A program made the translations under genes and the position numbers. The notes beneath the pieces are model-generated. The model was given only the letters and a program-made list of their open reading frames with translations, did no database searches and was not told the DNA's origin. Positions 34,642 through 46,758 of a stretch of 64,000 nt of DNA are shown here, piece by piece. Location: positions 1,364,001-1,428,000 of the forward strand of contig CAVYXG010000005.1 in assembly GCA_963772375.1 (NCBI GenBank). Reading direction: 5' to 3'. Origin of the DNA: DATBHM01 sp963772375 (GTDB lineage Bacteria; Actinomycetota; UBA4738; JACQTL01). How positions within the stretch are numbered: the first letter of the stretch is position 1; each line of letters begins with the position of its first letter.

Positions 34642-36569
34642 GCGCTCAACTCCCTCGAAACTGGGAGGCGCGCCACGACCCTCGTGCCCTTGCCGGGAGC
34701 GGACCGGACGTCGAGCGTCCCACCTGCCTCCTCCACGCGCCTGTGCATCATCCCGAGCCCGAAATGGTGGCCGGGGCCTTCGTTCGGCGTGGCGTCGGCG
34801 GCGAAACCCCTACCGGTGTCGGCGACCTCGACCGTGAGGCCGTCCGACACGGCGTTGACCCAGACGCTGACCTGCCCGGCGCCCGCGTGCTTGGCTGCGT
34901 TCGCCAGACCCTCGCGGATCACCACGTAGGCCGCGCCGAGCGACGGCTTGGGGACCGCTCGTAGGTCACCCGTCACCGTCACTCTCGCCGGAAGTCTCCA
35001 CCGCTTGACCACGTCATTGACGTATTTCGTAAGCGGTTCGTCGCTCCTTGAGTCCACCGACGAATCTCGTTGCAGGTCGAACAGCAGCGCGCGGAGCTCC
35101 GAGAGGGACTTCCGGATCTCGGACTTGGACGCCGCGAGGGCCTCGATGGCCGCCCGGGGGTCCTCCTTGATGAGGTTCTCCATGGCCTCGAGCTCGAGGA
35201 CCGCGGTCGTCACGGCCTGCGTCAGGCCGTCGTGCAGCTCGTCGGCCCACCTGGTTCGTTCCCTGGTCATCATGGTGTCGACCGCCGAACGGCGGGACTC
35301 GATGACGGCCCGGGCGCCGGCGGCGAGCTGGGCCACCGAGCGCATGGCCGCGCTCGACAGGCCGGGTCCGCTCCGCCATCCGGCGACCAGCGCCTCCTGG
35401 GGCCGCAGCTCGCGGCTGAACGCCGCCGTGAGTTGGTGGCTGGTGGCGCCGAGGACGGTGCCGAGCTGGCGTGCCGTGGCCTCGTCCACCGGTCCGTAAA
35501 CCGGCAGCGACCGCAGCGTGTCGCGGATCTCGCGGGGGATCCGGCGGGGCCACCCGGTCGCGGTCTCGGAGACCACCTCCACGTCGCCGGCCCGTTCCAC
35601 CAGGTGGTAGATCTCGTCGGCCTCGAGCGCCTGGCGCAGCTCGCGCAGCAGGTCGTTCTGCGTGCTGGCCGGGTCCTCGAGCATCCGTCGGGTTGCGTCG
35701 GCACATCGTTCGACGACCGCGAGCTCCCGGGCCGCCCGCTCTGCGGTGGCCATCTCCGGTTCCGCGCCGACCGCGCCGATCATCGCGAGGTGCGGATGCG
35801 CCAGGACCATCCATTCGGCTTCGAGGTGGGCCGTCGACGAGTCGAGGACGATCCGGCTGTTGCCGTCCGATGCGAGCATCGCGAGGCTCGAGCATCCCAG
35901 CGCCGCGAGTCGCGGTCCGATCCCGGGGACGTCGTGGGCGTCGGCATACCGGACGCCGCCGTCGACCGGCCCCAGCCGCGACGGGTCGAGCACCGCGTGC
36001 CATGCCCTGGTCGGGCCGCCCCGGGCCGCGAGCTCCCATCCGATCCCGTTCGGCGTGAACATCGACGCCGTTTCGAAGCCGGTGTCTCGGGCGAGCGCAG
36101 CCAGCACACCCGCCAGCCCAGGGGTACCGGCTCCCTCCCACAGGCCGGTCTGCCCCACCGGATCGCCGGCGGCGGCCGGGCCCGCGGGCGACGGCTCGGC
36201 CGCCGCGGGGGCGCTACGGGCGGTCGCGGTGAGGACGCCGCCGGCCCCGGCCACCAGGGAGGCGGCCATGGCCCGCAGGACCTCGATGGCACGTTCGGGG
36301 GTCTCGGGCGTCGACCGGGCGAACACGGTTCCCCCCGACGCCGCGGTGACGAGCATCCAGCGGGGGTCGGTTCCGCCGAGCACGTCCTCCAGGCGGGAAG
36401 GCAGCGGGGGTCCCTCCGGCGCAGCCCACCAGGTCACCTGGCGGTCGGGGCCCTCCCCGACGGCGACCCCGACGGCGTCGAGGCGCAGGCGTTCGGCAAG
36501 GCGGCGACAGTCGTCGGCGACCGACGACGCGGCTGCCCGCATGGCGGGCGACTCGCTCACCAGATCCAT
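34638..36569 (-). CDS. Cytoplasmic NarL-partner sensor histidine kinase (HisKA_3)
   Basis: The protein has 643 residues from ATG 36569, preceded by GGAGGGAGG. No transmembrane segment is visible, so it is soluble. Two GAF-like regions fill the N-terminal 400 residues. The HisKA_3 phospho-acceptor lies in RWADELHDGLTQAVTTAV. The ATPase has REGLANAAKHAGAG, VADTGRGFA and HFGLGMMHRRVEEAGG. It is coupled to the response regulator by a 4-base overlap. Its input signal is unknown; cytosolic GAF domains often bind small ligands or sense redox state. Confidence 0.9.
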   Translation of the reverse strand: MDLVSESPAMRAAASSVADDCRRLAERLRLDAVGVAVGEGPDRQVTWWAAPEGPPLPSRLEDVLGGTDPRWMLVTAASGGTVFARSTPETPERAIEVLRAMAASLVAGAGGVLTATARSAPAAAEPSPAGPAAAGDPVGQTGLWEGAGTPGLAGVLAALARDTGFETASMFTPNGIGWELAARGGPTRAWHAVLDPSRLGPVDGGVRYADAHDVPGIGPRLAALGCSSLAMLASDGNSRIVLDSSTAHLEAEWMVLAHPHLAMIGAVGAEPEMATAERAARELAVVERCADATRRMLEDPASTQNDLLRELRQALEADEIYHLVERAGDVEVVSETATGWPRRIPREIRDTLRSLPVYGPVDEATARQLGTVLGATSHQLTAAFSRELRPQEALVAGWRSGPGLSSAAMRSVAQLAAGARAVIESRRSAVDTMMTRERTRWADELHDGLTQAVTTAVLELEAMENLIKEDPRAAIEALAASKSEIRKSLSELRALLFDLQRDSSVDSRSDEPLTKYVNDVVKRWRLPARVTVTGDLRAVPKPSLGAAYVVIREGLANAAKHAGAGQVSVWVNAVSDGLTVEVADTGRGFAADATPNEGPGHHFGLGMMHRRVEEAGGTLDVRSAPGKGTRVVARLPVSRELSA

Positions 36570-36949
36570 CCTCCCTCCGGAGGTCGCGCGCGCGGGTTCC
36601 GTCGACGCGGCCGACGTGCCGCCGCGTCCCCTGCCCATGGGAATCCGCCGCGCTCGTCCGCCTCCGGGGATCGACACCCGCCGGCCTCGGTCGTTGGAAG
36701 GGTCATGCATCCCCCTTCGAACGCACCGGACGGCATCGAGCCCGGAGTCGGTGAACCGGGCGTAGCGGGGCATTCTCTCGCGCGCCCCCGAGGGCTTCAA
36801 GCATCCGTCCCCAATCCACTCGCATGGTCCCACGCCTGCCGGGCGGGCGTTTCCACCGCTGTCCCCCGAAAAGGCCACGACGAGGTGGCCCGAACGACTT
36901 AGGAAGAACATCGGAAGAAACGGACGATCGCTTGAGCGTCCGCGCGCGG
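36570..36949. other. 380-base leader region of the kinase operon
   Basis: No coding frame is convincing. The region separates the EtfD-like gene from the kinase, both on the minus strand, and should contain the kinase operon promoter and a long 5' leader. A cluster of pairable GC-rich segments near 36728-36850 is described separately. I see no clear -10/-35 pair. Confidence 0.5.
36728..36810 (-). other. Candidate three-way-junction leader RNA
   Basis: Read 5'-3' on the minus strand, GGACGG (36810-36805) can pair with CCGTCC (36733-36728). This closes over GGGGC (36788-36784) with GCCCC (36771-36767) and CCGGGC/GCCCGG (36761-36756 and 36745-36740). A further hairpin, ACGCC with GGCGT, lies just upstream at 36850-36832. 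The layout resembles a three-way junction in the leader of the kinase operon. Stems of five to six GC pairs arise easily by chance at this base composition, and no known RNA family matches. Confidence 0.3.
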
Positions 36950-39043
36950 TCAGCCCGCGGTGGGCGACGGCGCGTCCGTCGCCGGCGGTCCGGAATCGCC
37001 CGATTCGTCGCCGGGCGGCTCCGGGGCGGGCGTCGCCGCGACCGTCGTCCTCGTGCCGGTGGCGCGATCGACGATCTGGGCGACGTCGAGGACCTGCATC
37101 GCGCCGCCCCTCGCCTTCGCGCCATCGTCGAGCATGATCAGGCAGTACGGGCACGCGACGCCCATGGTGTCGGCACCGGTCGAGACGGCCTCCTCGGTGC
37201 GTTCGTTGTTGATGCGCTTTCCGAGGTGCTCCTCCATCCACATCCGCGAGCCGCCGGCGCCGCAGCAGAACGCCCGCTCCTTGTGCCGCGTCATCTCCAC
37301 GGTCTTCAGCCCCGGCACCGAGTCCAGCACCTTGCGGGGCGCGTCGTACACGTCGTTGTGCCGCCCGAGGTAGCAGGGGTCGTGGTAGGTCAGCATCCCC
37401 TGGACCTCTTCGGTCGGCCGGAGCTTGCCCTCCTCGATCAGCTTCGCGAACAGCTGCGTGTGGTGGATGACCTCGTAGCTCCCACCGTACTGGGGGTACT
37501 CGTTGCGCAGCGTGTTGAAGCAGTGCGGGCAGTTCACGACCACCTTCTGGACCTTCTTGGAGTTGAGCGTCTCGACGTTCTGCTCGGCGAGCATCTGGAA
37601 CAGATACTCGTTGCCGGCGCGTCGGGCCGGGTCGCCGGTGCACAGCTCCTGCGGCCCGAGGATCGCGAACGGCACCCCCGCGCGGTTCAGCACTCGGGCG
37701 ACCGACTGCGTGATCTTCCGGGCGCGCTCGTCGAACGACCCCGCGCACCCGACCCAATAGAGGTACTCGGGCGCGGTGCCGTTCACCTGCGGGACCTCGA
37801 ACTCCAGACCGGTCGCCCAGTCGCCGCGGCTCCCCTGCTGCATGCCCCACGGGTTGTTCGAGTTCTCGATGTTGCGCAGGAGCGTCCCGGCCTCGGCGGG
37901 GAAGCGGGACTCGGCCATCACGAGGTTCCGGCGCATGTCGACGATGTGGTCGATGTGCTCGATGTTCACCGGGCACTCCTGCATGCACGCGCCGCAGGTG
38001 ACGCAGTCCCAGACGACCTCGTCCTCGATGACGTCCGGGTTCAGGGGAACGGGTTCGTGCTCCTCGTTCTTCTGTTGCGCCGCAAGGATCTTGGGGCCCT
38101 CCTCGAACAGGTGGTCGCGGAGGTTCATGATCAGCAGCTTCGGGCTGAGCGGCTTGCCGGTGTTCCATGCGGGGCAGACGTTCTGGCATCGGCCGCACTC
38201 GGTGCACGTGTAGAGGTCGAGGTTCTGCTTCCAGGTGAGGTCCTTCAGCGAGGCGGCGCCGAGCACCGGCATCTCGTCGGAGGTCTCGAGCGCCTCCATG
38301 TCGATCTTCAGCGGGCGCAGCGTTCCCCGGGGCTTCGTGTTCGTGAAGAACACGTTGATTGCACTCGTGATGATGTGGAGGTGCTTCGAGTACGGGATGT
38401 ACACGACGAACCCCAGGATCAGCACGACGTGGGCCCAGATGAAGATGTAGTTCAGCGTCTCGAGCGAGCTCGCGGACATCCCGCTCCAGATGTTCGAGAG
38501 CGGGTTGGAGATGAAGTAGGCGGAGGCGTTCGGCACACCGCCCCCGGCGATGGCCGTCGACTGGATCCCGAACAAGGTCACGATGATCGCGAAGATCCAG
38601 ATGAGGATGTAGTCGGCCTCGCGGAGATGTGAGCCCTTGAACCGGTCGGGCCGCTGGATCTTCCGGATGTACACCGCGATCCCGAGGCCGACCATGACGA
38701 GCCCGGCGAACAGGTCCTGCACGACGTGCAGCCACGCCGAGTCGCCGATCCAGGGGAGCGTCCATCCCCTGATGACGATCGACCCCAGCGCCTCGAGGAT
38801 CGTGGTCATCAGGACCAGGAAGCCCCAGAAGATGAACGCGTGCATGAATCCGGGGAGCGCCCGCTGGAAGATCTTCCGCTGGCCGAGCACGACGGTCGCC
38901 TCGAGGCCGACGCGCTGGCCGATGTCGTCGAACCGGTCGACCGGCTGCCCCAGCCGGACCAGCCGGTACAGCAGCCAGGCGCGCCGCAGGAAGATCACGG
39001 CGGTCGCCAACAGCACGACGACGAGCACGATGGTCCCGACCAC
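36950..39043 (-). CDS. etfD: EtfD-like membrane iron-sulfur oxidoreductase
   Basis: The protein has 697 residues from GTG 39043 (GAGGAG six bases upstream); a TTG at 39070 has no site. Five to six transmembrane helices in the first 240 residues resemble a heme-binding nitrate-reductase-gamma-like domain. Two ferredoxin motifs follow, CTECGRCQNVCP and CVTCGACMQECP, then two CCG domains (CPHC, HDPCYLGRHNDV, CCGAGGSRMWMEE, CPYC). This is the architecture of Rv0338c/EtfD, which passes electrons from ETF to the quinone pool during fatty-acid oxidation in mycobacteria. No etfAB genes are in the window. Confidence 0.85.
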   Translation of the reverse strand: MVGTIVLVVVLLATAVIFLRRAWLLYRLVRLGQPVDRFDDIGQRVGLEATVVLGQRKIFQRALPGFMHAFIFWGFLVLMTTILEALGSIVIRGWTLPWIGDSAWLHVVQDLFAGLVMVGLGIAVYIRKIQRPDRFKGSHLREADYILIWIFAIIVTLFGIQSTAIAGGGVPNASAYFISNPLSNIWSGMSASSLETLNYIFIWAHVVLILGFVVYIPYSKHLHIITSAINVFFTNTKPRGTLRPLKIDMEALETSDEMPVLGAASLKDLTWKQNLDLYTCTECGRCQNVCPAWNTGKPLSPKLLIMNLRDHLFEEGPKILAAQQKNEEHEPVPLNPDVIEDEVVWDCVTCGACMQECPVNIEHIDHIVDMRRNLVMAESRFPAEAGTLLRNIENSNNPWGMQQGSRGDWATGLEFEVPQVNGTAPEYLYWVGCAGSFDERARKITQSVARVLNRAGVPFAILGPQELCTGDPARRAGNEYLFQMLAEQNVETLNSKKVQKVVVNCPHCFNTLRNEYPQYGGSYEVIHHTQLFAKLIEEGKLRPTEEVQGMLTYHDPCYLGRHNDVYDAPRKVLDSVPGLKTVEMTRHKERAFCCGAGGSRMWMEEHLGKRINNERTEEAVSTGADTMGVACPYCLIMLDDGAKARGGAMQVLDVAQIVDRATGTRTTVAATPAPEPPGDESGDSGPPATDAPSPTAG

Positions 39044-39230
39044 TGGCGTCTCCTCGAGTGGGTCAGGCAAGTCTAGGTTCGGCCTGGTCCGCGCCGCATC
39101 CTACCCCTCGGTAGGTTCCGTGACACCGGTCCACCATGGGGTTCCGCGAGCCCTTGTGCGAGGCGACGACATCGACGAATGGGCCGCCGTTGGACGGCGT
39201 GGGACGTGGCCGGTTCCCGGAATCAGCAAA

Positions 39231-39264
39231 GTTGACAGGAATACGCTCAGGGTTCTACTTTGTT
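39231..39264 (+). promoter_or_regulatory. dnaK promoter with HAIR-like HspR operator
   Basis: TTGACA (39232-39237) and TACTTT (39256-39261) form a sigma-70 type promoter with an 18-base spacer. GTTGACA-N7-GCTCAGG (39231-39251) matches the HspR operator CTTGAGT-N7-ACTCAAG at 9 of 14 positions with exact spacing, and covers the -35 box. GGAAT (39238-39242) and GTT (39262-39264) also fit the shape of a SigH-type promoter. Together they suggest HspR repression plus possible stress-sigma activation. Confidence 0.55.
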
Positions 39265-39303
39265 CAACAGTCAGGCAACGAAGCTCCCGAGGAGGGAAAA
39301 CGT

Positions 39304-41193
<1,890 letters not shown>

Positions 41194-41212
41194 CGGGCGG
41201 GTGACGGTTGCG

Positions 41213-41845
41213 ATGACGAACCACGACCAGGACCGGAAACCACCGGCTCAGCGGGGTCCCGAGGCGACCCAGGGCGGGGAGGAGGCTCCCCGCCCAAGGG
41301 TCCGGGTGACCGACCGCCGGCACTCGGCACGGGCGGCGACCTCGACGCCGGAGGAACCGCCGATCGCGGATGACCGGCAGGCTGATGACGCGGCGAACGA
41401 GGTCGAGGTCGCCCGGCGCGAGGCGGCCGAGTATCGCGACCACCTGCTGCGACTGCAGGCGGAGTTCGACAACTTCCGCAAGCGCACGATGCGCGAGCAG
41501 ACCGGGGCGCTCGAGCGGGCGGCCGAGCCGCTGATGCGCCGCCTGCTCGACGTCCTCGACGACTTCGACCTCGCGCTGATGGCGGCCGAGCGGACCCCCG
41601 ACCTCGAGCAGTTCATGCGCGGCGTGGAGCTCGTCTACGCCAAGCTCAAGGACATCCTCGAGGCCGAGGGCCTGCAGCGCATGGACGCCGTGGGCCGGCC
41701 CTTCGATCCGGAGCAGCACGAGGCGCTCATGCACAGCGAGGGCGACGGCGACGGCGACCTGGTCGTCGACGACGTGTTCCGTCAGGGCTACACGCTGAAG
41801 GGCCGGGTCATCCGGCCGGCCGGCGTCCGGGTGACGAGGAAGTGA
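41213..41845 (+). CDS. grpE: Nucleotide exchange factor GrpE
   Basis: The protein has 210 residues from ATG 41213; GTG 41201 is possible. A disordered acidic N-terminus leads to the long helix (YRDHLLRLQAEFDNFRKRT) and the core FEQAVEL-like segment MRGVELVYAKLKDILEAEGL. The beta domain has FDPEQHEALMHSEGDG and VFRQGYTLKGRVIRPAGVRV. It releases ADP from DnaK. It starts 20 bases after the dnaK stop and is 5 bases ahead of dnaJ. Confidence 0.95.
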   Translation: MTNHDQDRKPPAQRGPEATQGGEEAPRPRVRVTDRRHSARAATSTPEEPPIADDRQADDAANEVEVARREAAEYRDHLLRLQAEFDNFRKRTMREQTGALERAAEPLMRRLLDVLDDFDLALMAAERTPDLEQFMRGVELVYAKLKDILEAEGLQRMDAVGRPFDPEQHEALMHSEGDGDGDLVVDDVFRQGYTLKGRVIRPAGVRVTRK

Positions 41846-41849
41846 TCGG

Positions 41850-43010
41850 GTGAACGGCGACATCCGCCGGGAGTGGGTGGAGAAGGACTACTACCACGTC
41901 CTCGGGGTGCCCAAGAACGCCAGCCACGCCGACGTCAAAAAGGCCTACCGCAAGCTCGCGCAGCAGTACCACCCCGACGCCAACCCGGGGAACGCCGAGG
42001 CCGAGGCCAAGTTCAAGGAGGTCTCGAGCGCCTACGACGTGGTCGGCGACGAGGAGAAGCGCAAGCAGTACGACCAGGTCCGGCAGATGGTGGGCTCGGG
42101 CGGCTTCGGTGCGGGCGCTGGCGGGGGGTTCCCCGGCGGCTTCCCGGGCGCCGGCGGCCGGGTCCGCGTCGAGAACATCGGCGACATCGGGGATCTGGGG
42201 GACCTGTTCGGCGGGTTGTTCGGCGGGGCGGCCGGCGGCGCGCGGACGCGGCAGCGGCAGCAGCGGGCTCGAGGCGCGGACCTGGAGACCGAGGTCCGGG
42301 TCGGTTTCCAGCAGGCCATGGCCGGCGCCAACGTCCCGGTCAGGGTTCGCGGCGCGAAGCGCTGCGAGACCTGCGGCGGCTCCGGGGCCGAACCGGGCAC
42401 CAGCCCGATCACCTGCCCACAGTGCGGCGGGTCGGGCCAGGTCTCGGTGAACCAGGGGCTGTTCCAGATGGCCCAGACCTGCCCGCGGTGCGCCGGCAAC
42501 GGCACCCTGATCGAGCATCCCTGCCACACGTGCCGGGGGTCGGGGTTCGTCCAGGCGACGCGGGAGTTCCAGGTGAAGATCCCGGCGGGCGTGCGGGACG
42601 GCGCGCGGATCAAGCTGGGCGGTCGGGGGGAGGCGCCGCGGGCCGGCGGGCAGCCCGGCGACCTGTACGTCGTGGTCCGGGTGCAACCGCACAAGGTGTT
42701 CGGCCGCAAGGGGAACGACCTGACGGTCGACCTCCCGGTGACGATCTCGGAGGCGGCGCTCGGTTCGAACGTCCAGGTGCCGACGCTCAACGGGCCGGTG
42801 ACGCTGAAGGTCCCGGCCGGGACGCCGTCGGGCAAGACGTTCCGGGTGCGCGGCAAGGGCGCGCCTGCGAAGCACGGCTCGGGCGACCTGCTGGTGACGG
42901 TGAAGGTCGACGTGCCGAAGAAGCTCAGCCGGGAGCAGAAGGACCTGCTCCGGCAGCTGCAGGAGGCCGAGCGCGAGTCGCCGCGACGGGCGCTCGGCGT
43001 GGATGCGTGA
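41850..43010 (+). CDS. dnaJ: Chaperone protein DnaJ (type A)
   Basis: The protein has 386 residues. The J domain has KDYYHVLGVPKNASHADVKK and the HPD motif in QQYHPDANP. A Gly/Phe-rich region follows, and then four zinc-finger motifs: CETCGGSG, CPQCGGSG, CPRCAGNG and CHTCRGSG. The C-terminal substrate-binding domains are complete. It delivers substrates to DnaK and stimulates its ATPase. GTG 41850 lies eight bases after GAGGAA. Confidence 0.96.
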   Translation: MNGDIRREWVEKDYYHVLGVPKNASHADVKKAYRKLAQQYHPDANPGNAEAEAKFKEVSSAYDVVGDEEKRKQYDQVRQMVGSGGFGAGAGGGFPGGFPGAGGRVRVENIGDIGDLGDLFGGLFGGAAGGARTRQRQQRARGADLETEVRVGFQQAMAGANVPVRVRGAKRCETCGGSGAEPGTSPITCPQCGGSGQVSVNQGLFQMAQTCPRCAGNGTLIEHPCHTCRGSGFVQATREFQVKIPAGVRDGARIKLGGRGEAPRAGGQPGDLYVVVRVQPHKVFGRKGNDLTVDLPVTISEAALGSNVQVPTLNGPVTLKVPAGTPSGKTFRVRGKGAPAKHGSGDLLVTVKVDVPKKLSREQKDLLRQLQEAERESPRRALGVDA

Positions 43011-43023
43011 GGGGTGAGCTTCG

Positions 43024-43491
43024 GTGGCGGACGAACGCGACGGTGGTGAGGATCGGGAGGAACGCGGCGTCTACATCATCAGTGTGGCGGCGGAGCTCGC
43101 CGGGATGCACCCGCAGACGCTCCGGATCTACGAGCGCAAGGGCCTGCTGCGCCCGGCGCGGACGGCGGGGAACACCCGCCGGTACTCCGAGCGCGACATC
43201 GAGACGCTCCGGGCCATCCACCAGCTCACGCACGAGGAGGGGATCAACCTCGCCGGCGTGAAGATGATCGTGGAGATGGAACGCCAGCTCGACGAGCTAC
43301 GCCGAACCGTCGAGGAGCTGTCGGGCGAGATGGAGCGCGCCCGGCAGCGCACCCGCGCCCTGGCCGAGCAGGCCCGGCGCCAAGCCGAGGAACACGCCCG
43401 CCGGCGGGAGGCCGAGGAACGCCTCCGTCGCGACGCCAACGCGATCGTGCCCCGGTCCGCCTACTCGCACCAGCCCTGGCGGGGCGCGTGA
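43024..43491 (+). CDS. hspR: Heat-shock repressor HspR (MerR family)
   Basis: The protein has 155 residues. A MerR-type helix-turn-helix reads GVYIISVAAELAGMHPQTLR, IYERKGLLRPARTAGNTRRY and LTHEEGINLAGVKMI. A long charged coiled coil rich in Arg, Glu and Ala follows. HspR with DnaK as corepressor shuts off the dnaK operon and clpB in actinobacteria. The HAIR-like site before dnaK is its likely target. It sits 13 bases after dnaJ and overlaps the next gene. Confidence 0.93.
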   Translation: MADERDGGEDREERGVYIISVAAELAGMHPQTLRIYERKGLLRPARTAGNTRRYSERDIETLRAIHQLTHEEGINLAGVKMIVEMERQLDELRRTVEELSGEMERARQRTRALAEQARRQAEEHARRREAEERLRRDANAIVPRSAYSHQPWRGA

Positions 43492-44069
43492 CGACCGGCG
43501 TCGTGGTCCGCGGGGACCGCGTGGTGCTCCGTCCCTACCGGCCCGACGAGATCGAGGCGATGGAGGCCGCGATGTCGACCGGCGAGGCCCGCCAGTGGCT
43601 GCCGATGGGCGCCCCGCCCCGGCACGAGCTCCGCCGCCGGGTCGATGCGGCCGGCGAGCCTTCCGACGGCCGCATCGACCTCGCGATCGAGGTCGACGGA
43701 CGGATGGTCGGCGAGATCGACGCCCGGCATCCCCGGTGGGCGGTGCCGCCGGGCGTGTGGGAGATCGGCATCTCGATGTTCTCGCCCGCCGACCGCGGAC
43801 GCGGACTCGGCGGCGAGGCGGTGTCGCTCCTGTGCGACCGGCTGTTCGAACGGGAGAACGCGCATCGCGTTGCCCTCACCACCGACCTCGACAACGCGGC
43901 CATGCGGACGGTGGCCGAGCGGTGCGGGTTCGCCTTCGAGGGCGTGCTCCGTTCGTTCATGCCGTCGGCGGACGGCCCGCGGCGCGACTACGCGATGTAC
44001 GCGATCACGAAGGATGACTGGACGGCGCTCCGCGCTCGCGAGCGCGCGGACGATGGCGACCCCGACTGA
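43488..44069 (+). CDS. GNAT family N-acetyltransferase in the heat-shock operon
   Basis: The protein has 193 residues. The GTG overlaps the hspR stop (GTGA). GNAT features are VLRPYRPDEIEAMEAAM, the acetyl-CoA loop DRGRGLGGEAVSLLCDRLFE and the helix NAAMRTVAERCGFAFEGVLR, which resembles RimJ/RimL-type enzymes that acetylate protein N-termini. Its insertion between hspR and clpB implies heat-shock coexpression; the substrate is unknown. Confidence 0.87.
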   Translation: MTTGVVVRGDRVVLRPYRPDEIEAMEAAMSTGEARQWLPMGAPPRHELRRRVDAAGEPSDGRIDLAIEVDGRMVGEIDARHPRWAVPPGVWEIGISMFSPADRGRGLGGEAVSLLCDRLFERENAHRVALTTDLDNAAMRTVAERCGFAFEGVLRSFMPSADGPRRDYAMYAITKDDWTALRARERADDGDPD

Positions 44070-44076
44070 GAGACTC

Positions 44077-46686
<2,610 letters not shown>

Positions 46687-46717
46687 CGGCGTCGACGACG
46701 TGCGGCGCGATCAGAAC

Positions 46718-46747
46718 CGGGCGGGCCCGCTTCCGCGGCCCCGCCCG
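46718..46747. terminator. Second hairpin between convergent clpB and the surface-protein gene
   Basis: CGGGCGGG (46718-46725) pairs with CCCGCCCG (46740-46747) across 14 bases. It lies between two converging operons, so it may terminate from both sides, most usefully for the minus-strand surface-protein operon that ends at 46759. Confidence 0.45.
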
Positions 46748-46758
46748 ATTCCCCCGAA

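Noticed and set aside
34638..38765. Single 1375-residue minus-strand protein
   Set aside because: The upstream part is antisense-like filler in another frame of the EtfD-like gene; the kinase has its own ATG and ribosome-binding site at 36569.
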